64,000 nucleotides of DNA from Rhodococcus ruber (lineage in GTDB: Bacteria > Actinomycetota > Actinomycetes > Mycobacteriales > Mycobacteriaceae): positions 1 through 64,000 of the forward strand of contig NZ_JAPWIJ010000005.1 in the NCBI RefSeq assembly GCF_027270735.1, read 5' to 3'. The notes beneath the pieces are model-generated. The model had not been told where the DNA came from, ran no database searches, and was given only the letters and a program-made list of their open reading frames with translations. Each line of letters opens with the position of its first letter. Within the stretch, counting starts at the first letter, position 1. The position numbers and the translations under genes were made by a program. Shown here piece after piece: positions 1 to 8,486 of the stretch.

Positions 1-1033
1 TCGCCGCCATGCACCCACCGCGGCACGAATCGAAATGCGCACACTTGGTGCATGCACCGGAGGTCTGCGGCGAGCGGAGTTCCTGGAACAATTCCGATGT
101 CTGCCACACCGATTGGAAACCACCCATACCCGGCGATGTCTCGGTAGCAACAGTCGCATCGCGGACGATGTTGCCGGCGAGGAAGTTCTCGTGAATGGCG
201 AACGGGCACGCGTAGACGTCGCCGATCGGGTCGATCAGACACACCACCCGTCCCGCACCGCACAGGTTCAAGCCCGGCAACGCGTCCCCGAAGGCAGAGA
301 GGTGGAAGAACGAATCCCCCGTCAACACACCCTCACCGTTCGCGACGAGCCAGTTGTAGAGCTCACGCTGCTGGCCGGCCGTCGGGTGCAGATCGTCCCA
401 CACATCCGCACCGCGTCCCGACGGCCGCAACCGGGTGATCCGCAGTGTCGCAGCGTATTTGTCGGCCAACGCCTTGAAATCGTCGAGCTGCGACACGTTG
501 TGGCGGGTGACGACGACGGAGATCTTCGCGTCCCGGAAGCCGGCCTCCTTGAGATTCTCCAGAGCGCGGCATGCCATGTCGAACGAACCCGGACCGCGCA
601 CCGCATCGTTGACCTCCGCCGTCGCGCCGTCGATGGAAATCTGCACATCGACGTAATCCGACGCCGCCAACCGCGCTGCGACCTTCTTGTCGATCTTGAC
701 CCCGTTGGTGGAGAACTTCACCCCCACCTGATGAGCAGTCGCGTAATCGACCAGCTCCCAGAAGTCCGACCGCACCGTCGGCTCACCGCCACCGATGTTG
801 ACGTAGAACACCTGCATCTTCTGCAACTCGTCGATGATCGACTTGCACTGCTCGGTACTGAGCTCACGCGGGTCGCGGCGACCCGACGAGCTCAGGCAGT
901 GCACACACGACAGATTGCACGCGTAGGTCAACTCCCACGTCAAACAGATCGGCGCATCGAGACCGAGCTCGAATTGATCGACCAATCTGCCAACGGCAGG
1001 TGGCGGAAGGGGTCTATCCAATATGGAGGTCAT
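1..1033 (-). CDS. mftC: Mycofactocin radical SAM maturase MftC (C-terminus cut by window edge)
   Basis: Radical SAM peptide maturase. In mycofactocin biosynthesis this family oxidatively decarboxylates the C-terminal Tyr of MftA and cross-links it to the preceding Val. Reading the minus strand from the ATG at 1031-1033 gives about 344 residues. The CxxxCxxC cluster motif (C39, C43, C46, context ACNLSCVHC) binds the 4Fe-4S of the SAM domain. A GGGEP-type SAM motif (IGGGEPTVRSDF) follows. Further cysteines near the C-terminus (NLCGAG, VYACPF, GACTKCAHFDSCRGGC) form a SPASM-type auxiliary cluster domain. It lies 97 nt downstream of mftB in the mftA-mftB-mftC order. The gene continues beyond position 1, so mftD, mftE and mftF are expected outside the window. 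Identity is very secure because MftA and MftB sit next to it. Confidence 0.96.
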   Translation of the reverse strand, partial: MTSILDRPLPPPAVGRLVDQFELGLDAPICLTWELTYACNLSCVHCLSSSGRRDPRELSTEQCKSIIDELQKMQVFYVNIGGGEPTVRSDFWELVDYATAHQVGVKFSTNGVKIDKKVAARLAASDYVDVQISIDGATAEVNDAVRGPGSFDMACRALENLKEAGFRDAKISVVVTRHNVSQLDDFKALADKYAATLRITRLRPSGRGADVWDDLHPTAGQQRELYNWLVANGEGVLTGDSFFHLSAFGDALPGLNLCGAGRVVCLIDPIGDVYACPFAIHENFLAGNIVRDATVATETSPGMGGFQSVWQTSELFQELRSPQTSGACTKCAHFDSCRGGCMAA

Positions 1034-1130
1034 GGGCAGTCCTATTTCAGGGTTTCGGAAGTGTGTCCGACGGGGCTGCGCCGAACAAGGCGCGATCGAA
1101 CCGTCGAGGGCCCGTCGCGGCCGGAGGAAG

Positions 1131-1415
1131 TCAGAGCTTGGTGATCATCCGCGAGCCTGCAAGCGTGGCAAACGCTTTGGCGTACGGCGCAATCCCCGAT
1201 TCCGGAATACCGGCGGCTGCGATCGCGGCACGCATGCTCGGGTGCTCGGGAAGCGATTCGATGATCGCTACGATCGTGCGGTTCTTCAGAAAGGAGAGCT
1301 TGCGTGTTCCGAAGTGGTAGAGCAGCGCCCCGAACGATTCGGGGCGCAGCGCCACCTGTGGGTGAAGTGCCCACGGCGCATCGAGATCGAGTGCGTCCTG
1401 CACTGCAGTGGTCAT
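1131..1415 (-). CDS. mftB: Mycofactocin peptide chaperone MftB
   Basis: Small RiPP-recognition protein (94 aa) that binds the MftA leader and presents it to the radical SAM enzyme MftC. The start chosen is the ATG at 1413-1415 (MTTAVQDALDLDAPWALHP), 2 nt after the mftA stop; a longer upstream reading would run through mftA in another frame and is unlikely. The PqqD/RRE-type sequence RPESFGALLYHFGTRKLSFL is the diagnostic stretch of this family. It is cotranscribed with mftA upstream and mftC downstream. Confidence 0.95.
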   Translation of the reverse strand: MTTAVQDALDLDAPWALHPQVALRPESFGALLYHFGTRKLSFLKNRTIVAIIESLPEHPSMRAAIAAAGIPESGIAPYAKAFATLAGSRMITKL

Positions 1416-1417
1416 GA

Positions 1418-1531
1418 TCAGTACACGCCGCACATGCCATCGATCGACACTTCCTCGACCAACGATTCTTCGACCAGATCGGATTCGACGACTGCCGTAC
1501 CGACCACAGCGTTCTCGTTCTTCTTCGACAT
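1418..1531 (-). CDS. mftA: Mycofactocin precursor peptide MftA
   Basis: A 37-residue ribosomal peptide that is the source of the redox cofactor mycofactocin. It starts MSKKNENAVV and ends SIDGMCGVY; the C-terminal Val-Tyr pair is the part MftC modifies, and IDGMCGVY is the family signature. The acidic middle (VESDLVEESLVEEVS) is the leader read by MftB. The start is set by GGAGG at 1538-1542, 6 nt upstream of the ATG. It is the first gene of the minus-strand operon and is divergent from mftR. Confidence 0.96.
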   Translation of the reverse strand: MSKKNENAVVGTAVVESDLVEESLVEEVSIDGMCGVY

Positions 1532-1636
1532 CGGAAACCTCCAGTGGTGGTTGATAGGCCACACTTGGAACTAACAGTGGCTCGAGTCATACAGTAATGG
1601 CACTCGGTGCATAAAGACAGAGTTTGGAGTAAAAAG
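1532..1636. promoter_or_regulatory. Divergent mftA/mftR promoter region
   Basis: This 105-nt gap separates the mftA start (minus) from the mftR start (plus) and must hold both promoters. MftR-type regulators commonly bind next to their own operon, so an operator is expected here. I see only short imperfect dyads (for example GAGT at 1584-1587 with ACTC at 1602-1605) and cannot define the site. Confidence 0.5.
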
Positions 1637-2290
1637 ATGGCGGAAAGCGTGAATCCTGAACACCGGACAGGTCGACGCCCCTCCACAACGCGGGGTGAAT
1701 TGAGCGATCTGAGCATCGAACTGTTCGCCTCGAAAGGATTCGACGAGACCAGCATCGACGACATCGCGGACGCTGCAGGCATCGCACGCCGAACGTTCTT
1801 CCGGTACTTCCCCTCCAAGAATGCGGTTCCTTGGGGTGACTTCGACACTCAACTCACAGCACTCAGGAGTCATCTGGACGACCTACCCGAAAACATCGAA
1901 CTCGCCGATGGACTCCGCTCAGCCCTTCTTCAATTCAACACATTTCCACCCGAAGAAACTGCTGTACACAGGAAGCGCATGGCCATGATTTTAGGGAACC
2001 CTGCGCTGCAGAGTTACTCGATGGTGATGTACGAAGGATGGCGACGCGTAATTGCCGAGTATGTTGCGTCGCGGACTGGCGCCGGCCCGGATGACCACTT
2101 CCCACGTACTGTCGGATGGATTGTCCTGGGGATTGCTATATCGGCATACGAACAGTGGCTCACCGAGCCGGGCGTCGAGCTGTCCACGCTACTGATCGAT
2201 GCCACAGCCGTCCTGTACGAAGGACTCGACGGCCGGTCTCAGCAGACGCCGGATGCACCTTCCCGAACCGACGATTCGACCGAGGTGTGA
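1637..2290 (+). CDS. mftR: Mycofactocin system TetR-family regulator MftR
   Basis: TetR repressor of the mycofactocin locus, 217 aa. The DNA-binding helix-turn-helix lies at about residues 10-55 and carries the MftR hallmark IARRTFFRYFPSKN followed by PWGDFD, which is much more specific than a general TetR match. The C-terminal ligand domain (SYSMVMYEGWRRVIAEYV) is also typical; family members are reported to sense long-chain acyl-CoA. The ATG at 1637 is preferred over an upstream in-frame GTG at 1607 because GGAG at 1626-1629 is correctly spaced. Here mftR is divergent from mftA, whereas in many mycobacteria and rhodococci it precedes mftA on the same strand. Confidence 0.92.
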   Translation: MAESVNPEHRTGRRPSTTRGELSDLSIELFASKGFDETSIDDIADAAGIARRTFFRYFPSKNAVPWGDFDTQLTALRSHLDDLPENIELADGLRSALLQFNTFPPEETAVHRKRMAMILGNPALQSYSMVMYEGWRRVIAEYVASRTGAGPDDHFPRTVGWIVLGIAISAYEQWLTEPGVELSTLLIDATAVLYEGLDGRSQQTPDAPSRTDDSTEV

Positions 2291-2352
2291 CAGCACTCCA
2301 CTGATACGAAAGGTGCTGTGCGCGTGGAAAGCTCATGAGATGGAGGCAAGAT

Positions 2353-3281
2353 GTGCCCATCCAGCTAGTAGTTTTCGGTGACAGCTTGAGCGACTCCGGC
2401 TCGTTCGGTCTCCGCTACACCACTCAACCAGGTGTTACCTGGGCCGAAATGGTGGCTAGCCGTTTGGAGTGCGACGTTGCACCGTATCTGGCGGCTCATT
2501 TGAGCAATGCCGCTGACGGATCGTCGACACTGTTCACCGTTCGCGGTGGATACAACTATGCGCAGGGTGGTGCGCGGATCAGTCAACCCTACTCACCCGA
2601 CGCGGGATCGGACTCAGTCTTTCCCTGGTCCACTGCGAAGCAGATCGACACTTTCATGCACGCTGAGGGCGCGCCTTCTCCGATCATCAGGTGGTAGCGC
2701 TCTTCGCCGGAACGAACGACGTATCCCATCGCTACGACCGTGCAATCGATCCAGTCTTGGCCCAGACCTTGAGAGCGGATGTGGACCCGAATTTTGCGGT
2801 GCTCCAGGAAGAATCGGACCGGCTTCGTGAAGCAGCCTTGGATGCCGTCCGATTGGTCGAGCGCATGCGGGATGCGGGTGCCCGCAGAATACTGTTGTTC
2901 GAGGTCTACGACCTAGCTCTCGCTCCGTGGTTCGAGTCGAGCGCGTCTCGCCGGTACATCTCTACCTTGAGCTCATCGTTCAATCGCACTTTGCGACAAT
3001 CGGTTCAGCACCTCGGAAGTTGTGTACGACTCGTCCGGCTGGCTTCTGCGGTAGACCGGTGGGCAAACCAGCCGATGAGTTACGGCCTCCAATTTGGACG
3101 CGCAGCCGATGCTTGCCGGGCTGGAGGTGAAAACTTTTGTAGCGCCGACGATCAAGTGTCAGCTACTGCTCATCAAGACTACCTCTTTGCCGGGTCCGTA
3201 CATTTCACCACCGCCGGGCACCGCCTGATCGCCGAATACGTTTTCCGACACTATCTCGAAACGTGGGCAAACCGTGAATGA
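2353..3281 (+). pseudogene. GDSL/SGNH-family esterase, frameshifted
   Basis: The two halves of one SGNH hydrolase are in different frames. The N-terminal half (from GTG 2353, preceded by GGAGG at 2342-2346) carries block I FGDSLSDSG with the nucleophile Ser and the oxyanion segment NYAQGGAR. The second half carries FAGTNDV (block III, GxND) and VHFTTAGH (block V, catalytic His). The first frame stops at about 2695-2697. One missing base in the stretch around 2677-2684 would restore a single protein of about 309 aa reading APSPDHQVVALFAGTND. The block order resembles SGNH esterases related to the autotransporter esterase family, but I see no signal peptide. It is either a recent pseudogene or a sequencing error. 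It converges on the LysR gene with an 8-nt gap. Confidence 0.85.
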
Positions 3282-3289
3282 AAATTGCT

Positions 3290-4252
3290 TCAAGCCGGAT
3301 TACATGGCAGAGCCGTGGCCGGTGCGGAAAGCTCAGAATTGCGGTCCGTCTTTCTGGATCTGGCCAAACGCACGGATGTTTGCGCGAACGCCTTCGCCAA
3401 GGGGTGAGGTCGTGCAGATGGCCATGCCACGGCGACAGGAATGGTTTCTGCATCCATCAATGGAATGTATTTGATGCCGGGGTGCACATACAGTCGGCTG
3501 GTCGACTCAGCGGTAACTCCGATCCCGCGTCCGAGTGCGATCGCTTCCAACCACTCCTCGAGGTTGTGCGTTCGTACCGTGGCACGGGTCTGCACACTGT
3601 CGGGCCACAGATCGGGGGTTGTCACCCCAGAAACGGTGTTGACGACAAGGGGATCACTCCTGATGTCGTCCAGACAAAGCGTAAGACGGGTCGCGAGAGG
3701 GTGTGTGGGATGGAGCGCGGCCACCCGCCGTTCCTCGAACAGGACGATGGATTCAAGAGCAGCGTGAGTCTGAGTACCCCGCAGGAAGGCAATGTGTGTT
3801 CGACCGTCCAGCACCCCCGCGTATGAGTCATCGCATTTTCGTGGCTCGACTTCTACACCAGGATGTAGTCGCTCGAATTCTCGGATGATCAGTGGCGTCA
3901 GTTCCAGCGCCGCTGACCAGGTGAAACCGACACGGAGCGTTGCATCCCCGCGGATAGACGCTATGGCCTCGTTAAATGAGAGCAGGGCATTGCGACAGAA
4001 CGGCAGAAATTCGATACCACTTGGGGTCAGCTGAACACCATGGGTGGTTCGATCGAGAAGTCGGACCCCCAAGCGCCGTTCGAGCTGAGCGATGGAGCGA
4101 CTCAAGGCGGGCTGGGTGATGTGGAGTAGTTCAGCAGCGCGGGTAAAACTCCGGGACTGCGCTACCGCGTGAAACATGCTCAGGTGGCGAATCTCGATGT
4201 CGCCGGCAGCAAGGCAGAGATTGAGTCTCTCTGTGTACACCGGAGCCAGCAT
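3290..4252 (-). CDS. LysR-family transcriptional regulator
   Basis: A 320-residue LysR protein. The winged helix-turn-helix is at about residues 20-80 (SFTRAAELLHITQPALSRSI), followed by the linker helix and an effector-binding domain (LRVGFTWSAALELTPL onward). The start at ATG 4252 is preferred because it places the helix-turn-helix close to the N-terminus as usual; an in-frame ATG at 4363 would add 37 low-complexity residues. The target is unknown. Its neighbours are the broken GDSL esterase downstream (convergent) and a PucR gene upstream on the same strand. LysR genes are usually divergent from their target, and here no divergent partner is present. Confidence 0.9.
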   Translation of the reverse strand: MLAPVYTERLNLCLAAGDIEIRHLSMFHAVAQSRSFTRAAELLHITQPALSRSIAQLERRLGVRLLDRTTHGVQLTPSGIEFLPFCRNALLSFNEAIASIRGDATLRVGFTWSAALELTPLIIREFERLHPGVEVEPRKCDDSYAGVLDGRTHIAFLRGTQTHAALESIVLFEERRVAALHPTHPLATRLTLCLDDIRSDPLVVNTVSGVTTPDLWPDSVQTRATVRTHNLEEWLEAIALGRGIGVTAESTSRLYVHPGIKYIPLMDAETIPVAVAWPSARPHPLAKAFAQTSVRLARSRKTDRNSELSAPATALPCNPA

Positions 4253-4406
4253 GTCCGCATCCCTTCCGCACCCGTCAGGAGCCTTCCTCATCAGTGCTGA
4301 TTGCTTCAGGCTAGGTGCTCCTTCGGCGGTTCGAGAAGGATCCATGTGTGGCACAGACGGCAACAGAACTATCCAACATGGGCAGTTCTGAGCAGGTTCG
4401 GCGCGT

Positions 4407-5996
4407 TCAGAAGTCGTAGTGTCGGTTCATCTGCGGCGCACGAACGATGCTCAGCGAGCGAACTGCAACATTGAGCCGGAGCCTCGTCTCGTGGTCTTCG
4501 AGGGACTTGCCCAGAATTCGTTCGATCTTTTCCAACCGGTAGTACAGCGAGCGTCGGTGTACGAATAGCTTTGCAGCAGCGTCGCTCTTGTTTCCGTCGC
4601 AGTCGAGATACACGGTGAGAGTCTCGAGCAAGCCCTTGTCGTTGGCTGTTTCGGCATCGAGCAACGGTCCGAGTTCCTCCTCGACGTACTGGTCGAGCTC
4701 CGGTCCGCTCGCCAGCGACACCAGGAGCCGGAGCAGGCCGAGATCGTCGAAGTACTGAATCGGCTGACGCGTCGATGCCGCGGCGCGTGCCTGATCGACA
4801 GCTGCCGGTAGTTCACTGGCCTGGGCTATCTTACTGAAGCCGATACACCGGTCTGGATCTCCCAGAAGTTCTGCGATTTCGTTGACTCCAGTAGCGTCCT
4901 TCAATGCGATAACGGCAAGAATCGACTGGCCCACATCGGCGATCACAGCGGGAAAGTTTCTGTCCCGCAACGCCGTAACAATTTCGGTCTGAACCTTGTC
5001 TGTCGAGCGCGTCTTCGATCCAATGTCCGCAACAATCAGGGACTTACCACGCAGGTCTTGGCCAATTTGCAGCGCGCGCTGAACGAATCCGGTTCCCGAC
5101 AGGTCTCCTACCATCAGGCGGTTCACCAAGACGCCTTGGTGATGTGCAGACCGGACACGAGTAACTTTGGAATTCAACAGGCTGATGGCAATTGCCGACG
5201 CCGCGTGGTCGAGAGCGATGTGGTCCATGCGGTTGTCTACTTGCCCGAGTGCCGGCAGGTGCAACGCGCCCCACTCTGTGCCCTGCAGAACGATAGGAAC
5301 TCTTCGACAGGCAGATTCGGGTGCCGCATCGGGCGAGTGGATGTCGACCGCGCGGCTGTGTGTTTGCCAGTCCGCGATGATGTCGCCTTGCGCACCTCGC
5401 TCGTCTCCGCCGTAGTAGGCCTGAATCTCGTGCGCGATGGACTCGAGAACTATCGGGCGGTTGAGCAGGCCTGCAAAATCGTGCACCAGGGCCACCGAAT
5501 CAGCACCGGTCAACAGCCGTTCTATGAGAAACCGATTGATCTCGTCCGACCGTGCATATTGCTTGGTTGCGATGTCGGTCAGTTGCTGCAGGACCTGAGC
5601 CGATGCTTCGACGAACGGGATCTTTATCGGTAGCCCGATGATAGGCAGATTCAGCCTGTCGGCCTCCTCGACGACGGCATGGGGCACCTCGGTGAATGCA
5701 CGCCCAGCGAGCTCGATCGCCAGTGCCGAGACGCCGACGTCAGCAAGCGCCGCGATGAATCGTCGCTGGTCGGTGGACGTCGAACCGATGCCCTGTCCCG
5801 AGGTGAGTAACAACTCTCCACCGCTGAGAAATTTCGCGATGTCGCTGCTTTCGCCCGAGTGGACCCACCGAACCAAGCGGTCGAGTCCCCCCTCTCCAGC
5901 GGCCAAGAAAGCCCCCGACCTCTGAAAGATCTCGAGTTCCAGGATGCTTGCCACCGACGCCGCCTGCCACATGCCGCTCCCGTAGATAGTCGACAC
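4407..5996 (-). CDS. PucR-family regulator of the adjacent oxidase operon
   Basis: A 529-residue PucR-type regulator. The N-terminal PucR/purine-catabolism domain (about residues 15-135, with FLSGGELLLTSGQGIG) is followed by a GGDEF-like central region and the C-terminal PucR helix-turn-helix (GNKSDAAAKLFVHRRSLYYR). GTG at 5996 is chosen because GGAGG lies 5 nt upstream. It is divergent from the SDR/FAD-oxidase/SDR/RidA operon that starts at 6338, the usual arrangement for a PucR activator and its target. A perfect 10-bp dyad in the shared promoter is a candidate operator. The effector is unknown; relatives respond to nitrogen compounds. Confidence 0.9.
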   Translation of the reverse strand: MSTIYGSGMWQAASVASILELEIFQRSGAFLAAGEGGLDRLVRWVHSGESSDIAKFLSGGELLLTSGQGIGSTSTDQRRFIAALADVGVSALAIELAGRAFTEVPHAVVEEADRLNLPIIGLPIKIPFVEASAQVLQQLTDIATKQYARSDEINRFLIERLLTGADSVALVHDFAGLLNRPIVLESIAHEIQAYYGGDERGAQGDIIADWQTHSRAVDIHSPDAAPESACRRVPIVLQGTEWGALHLPALGQVDNRMDHIALDHAASAIAISLLNSKVTRVRSAHHQGVLVNRLMVGDLSGTGFVQRALQIGQDLRGKSLIVADIGSKTRSTDKVQTEIVTALRDRNFPAVIADVGQSILAVIALKDATGVNEIAELLGDPDRCIGFSKIAQASELPAAVDQARAAASTRQPIQYFDDLGLLRLLVSLASGPELDQYVEEELGPLLDAETANDKGLLETLTVYLDCDGNKSDAAAKLFVHRRSLYYRLEKIERILGKSLEDHETRLRLNVAVRSLSIVRAPQMNRHYDF

Positions 5997-6337
5997 AGGG
6001 CCCTCCTAGCAGTGACGCAAGCGCCCGGAATCGGATGATCGCTGTAGGCCGATCAACTCTCCGTGCCTACAGCGGTTGAAGTCCAAAGTACTGCCAGTCG
6101 ACATCAGGTCGACGCGCCGCTCCAGAGATGTCTCCGAACCACCATAGACCGACCAGGTGTAGCCGAAGGTCGACCATGCACAGACGGCATAGCCTGTGCG
6201 TGATCGGCATTTCCACTCGAGCAGCGCAAGCCGTCACAATCGAAGTTCAGCAACCGCCCACCACACTGCGATCAGCAAGTCGCCTCTCACGGCGAAACGA
6301 TGGTAGGGGTTTCGGCCTCGTAACGAAGGAGAACACC
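5997..6337. promoter_or_regulatory. Divergent promoter region with a 10-bp perfect dyad
   Basis: This is the non-coding region between the PucR gene (minus) and the SDR operon (plus). A perfect inverted repeat CGCTGTAGGC (6040-6049) / GCCTACAGCG (6065-6074) with a 15-nt spacer lies 44-78 nt upstream of the PucR start. GTCGAC is also repeated further in (6096-6114). The dyad is the best operator candidate for PucR control of the 6.3-9.7 kb operon. Confidence 0.5.
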
Positions 6338-7180
6338 GTGCCCACTGACACCACCCCGCAACGCGGCTTCGGAGATTCCGATTGGAACACCATCCAGGCC
6401 CAGTACCCCGAGCTCGCCGGGAGAACGGCAGTTGTCACCGGTGCGGCACAAGGGCTGGGCGCGCAGTACGCCGAGGGCTTGGTCGCACGAGGAGTCAATG
6501 TTCTTGCCGTCGATGTCGCCGAGGAGACGCTGCGCAATCGGGTGGAGCTCATCTCCAACACTTACGTAGGCGGGGACAAGTCGTCGGGGAGAATCGTCGG
6601 CGATCGGCTCGACGTCACGGACCAGGCTGCCGCACGTCGAATTGCACAGTCTGCCTTCGACACATTCGGCAGTCTCGACTACTGGATCAACAATGCAGGG
6701 ATCTTCCCCACAGCCGCTGCGGAGGACATCACGGACGATCAACTTGCACGCACTCTGGGAGTGAACGTGCACGGAGCATTGTTCGGTGCGCAGGCTGCAG
6801 CGCAGATCATGCGGGAGCACGGCGGTGGCGTGATCATCAACATGGGTTCTGTGGCCGCCAACCGCGCCCGCCTCAAACACGCCGACTACTGCGCAGCGAA
6901 GGCCGGAGTAGAACATCTCACTCGCTGTCTTGCGGTCGAATTCGGCCCTCTCGGTATTCGAGTCAACGGGATCGGGCCAGGTGACATCGACACCGATATG
7001 CTCCGAGACCTTCATGCAGACGAGCAGGCTCTCGAATCCGTGATGTCCGGCATTCCTCTCGGCAGGATCGGCTCTCCCCCAGAGGTACTGGGCGTACTGC
7101 TCTTCCTGCTCTCGGACGGGGCGCGCTACGTGACGGGACATGTCGTGTCGGTCGACGGCGGATCGAGGCTCGTCCGATGA
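6338..7180 (+). CDS. Short-chain dehydrogenase/reductase
   Basis: Classical SDR, 280 aa. It oxidises or reduces an alcohol/ketone with NAD(P) in the cytoplasm. Residues 30-50 hold the cofactor motif TGAAQGLG, then NNAG (about 118) and the catalytic YCAAK (about 187-191). It has a C-terminal GHVVSVDGG typical of FabG-like members. The GTG at 6338 is chosen because GAAGGAG (6325-6331) is ideally spaced; the reading frame is open further upstream but that part has no family similarity. It is the first gene of a four-gene operon whose next gene overlaps it by 4 nt (ATGA), so translation is probably coupled. Confidence 0.9.
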   Translation: MPTDTTPQRGFGDSDWNTIQAQYPELAGRTAVVTGAAQGLGAQYAEGLVARGVNVLAVDVAEETLRNRVELISNTYVGGDKSSGRIVGDRLDVTDQAAARRIAQSAFDTFGSLDYWINNAGIFPTAAAEDITDDQLARTLGVNVHGALFGAQAAAQIMREHGGGVIINMGSVAANRARLKHADYCAAKAGVEHLTRCLAVEFGPLGIRVNGIGPGDIDTDMLRDLHADEQALESVMSGIPLGRIGSPPEVLGVLLFLLSDGARYVTGHVVSVDGGSRLVR

Positions 7181-8352
7181 CGGCCGATGACCGTCGAATT
7201 GTCGTTATCGGTGCAGGAGTCGTCGGCTTGAGCGTCGGATACAGCTTGACGAGGCGAGGAGCAAAGAATGTCGTGATCACCGACCGCGATCACGTTGCCG
7301 CCGGTAGCTCGGCGCTGTCGGTGGGGATGGTCGAGACACAGTTTTTCGATCCCGTCGACGTGCATGCCCGGGTGATCGGTCGCGAGATGATCGATCGGTT
7401 GGTCGTCGAGCACGAGCTGCACTTCGTGCGCAACGGGTTCTTGCGGCCGACGACCAAGAACGAACACGTGGAACTATTCGAACGCAGCGTGAAGGTGCAG
7501 CGTGATTTCGGCGTCGAGGATGCCCGGGTTCTGACCGCACGGGAAGTCGCCGACGTCGCCCCGCCTGTCGATGTCAGCAATGTGGTTGCTGGACTGTGGC
7601 GGCCGAGCGATGGATACCTCGATGGCTACCTCTACGCATCTCTCCTCGCTCGTTTGACAACATCCTCGGGCGGCAAACTTGCTCAGCAGCACCGGCTGGT
7701 TGGGGCCGAAAAGAGCTCCGCCGGGTCCTGGCGACTGAGCTTCGACGGAAAACCCACTATGGAAGCCGACGTCGTCGTCAATGCAGCCGGCCCATGGGCA
7801 GACTCCGTCGCCGAAATACTCGGCTCGTCAGTCGAGGTCAAACCCGAGCGGCACCAAGCGGTCACGATCGAGCTCGGCAGTGCACCGGATTGGCGGCTCC
7901 CGTGCGTCGTCGAATACGTTCCCGGCTCGAGCGAGGACGGGCTGTCACTTCGGCACGAAGGCACGCATCAGCTGTTCGCATGCTTGCACAACGAGCGGTC
8001 GGTGTACCCGCGCACCGATCCCACGGAGTGCAATCCTCGAGCCGACGAGGCATTCATCGAGGCCATCGCCGAGCTGGTCATGGATCGGTATCCCAGTCTC
8101 GACGAATGCGGGCTGGGACACGGCTGGGCCGGCCTCTATCCGATGACACCGGATGGATATCCGATCGTCGGTAGTGCCTCCGGCGATCCGTCGCTGGTGC
8201 ACGTGGTCGGCGGGGGCGGCAGCGGCATTCAGTTGTCGACTGCCATGGGCGAGGTGGGCGCGGACTGGATCCTCGACGGAAAGTCCAACCTCCTGACGAA
8301 CGGTGAGCGGTGGCATCCAGAGCGAGCGTCTCTGGCATCGATCAGCAGCTGA
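7177..8352 (+). CDS. FAD-dependent amine/amino-acid oxidase (DAO family)
   Basis: A 391-residue flavoenzyme of the D-amino-acid oxidase/sarcosine oxidase superfamily. The dinucleotide-binding motif VVIGAGVVGLSVGY begins at residue 9; the C-terminal FAD contact MTPDGYPIVG and VVGGGGSGIQLS are characteristic. Such enzymes oxidise a C-N bond to an imine and reduce oxygen or an acceptor. Its partner in the operon is RidA, which hydrolyses imines, so the pair makes chemical sense. The start overlaps the upstream SDR stop. The substrate cannot be read from the sequence; glycine oxidase, sarcosine oxidase-like or a beta-subunit-like dehydrogenase are all possible. Confidence 0.85.
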   Translation: MTADDRRIVVIGAGVVGLSVGYSLTRRGAKNVVITDRDHVAAGSSALSVGMVETQFFDPVDVHARVIGREMIDRLVVEHELHFVRNGFLRPTTKNEHVELFERSVKVQRDFGVEDARVLTAREVADVAPPVDVSNVVAGLWRPSDGYLDGYLYASLLARLTTSSGGKLAQQHRLVGAEKSSAGSWRLSFDGKPTMEADVVVNAAGPWADSVAEILGSSVEVKPERHQAVTIELGSAPDWRLPCVVEYVPGSSEDGLSLRHEGTHQLFACLHNERSVYPRTDPTECNPRADEAFIEAIAELVMDRYPSLDECGLGHGWAGLYPMTPDGYPIVGSASGDPSLVHVVGGGGSGIQLSTAMGEVGADWILDGKSNLLTNGERWHPERASLASISS

Positions 8353-8486
8353 ACGCCGTCTTGGCACCCATGACAATCCAGTACGTCGATGAATCAGGGC
8401 TTCAGAGCAGTCGGACACAAAATACGAGCTCGACATCGTTGCTCCAATCGATGTCGGCGTGAGCAGATCAGGACGGCAGACATCCA

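Noticed and set aside
35..1144. Long plus-strand open frame of 369 codons over the mftC region
   Set aside because: It is a mirror frame of the real minus-strand mftC gene; its translation is Arg-rich with no domain, while the minus frame has the complete radical SAM motifs.
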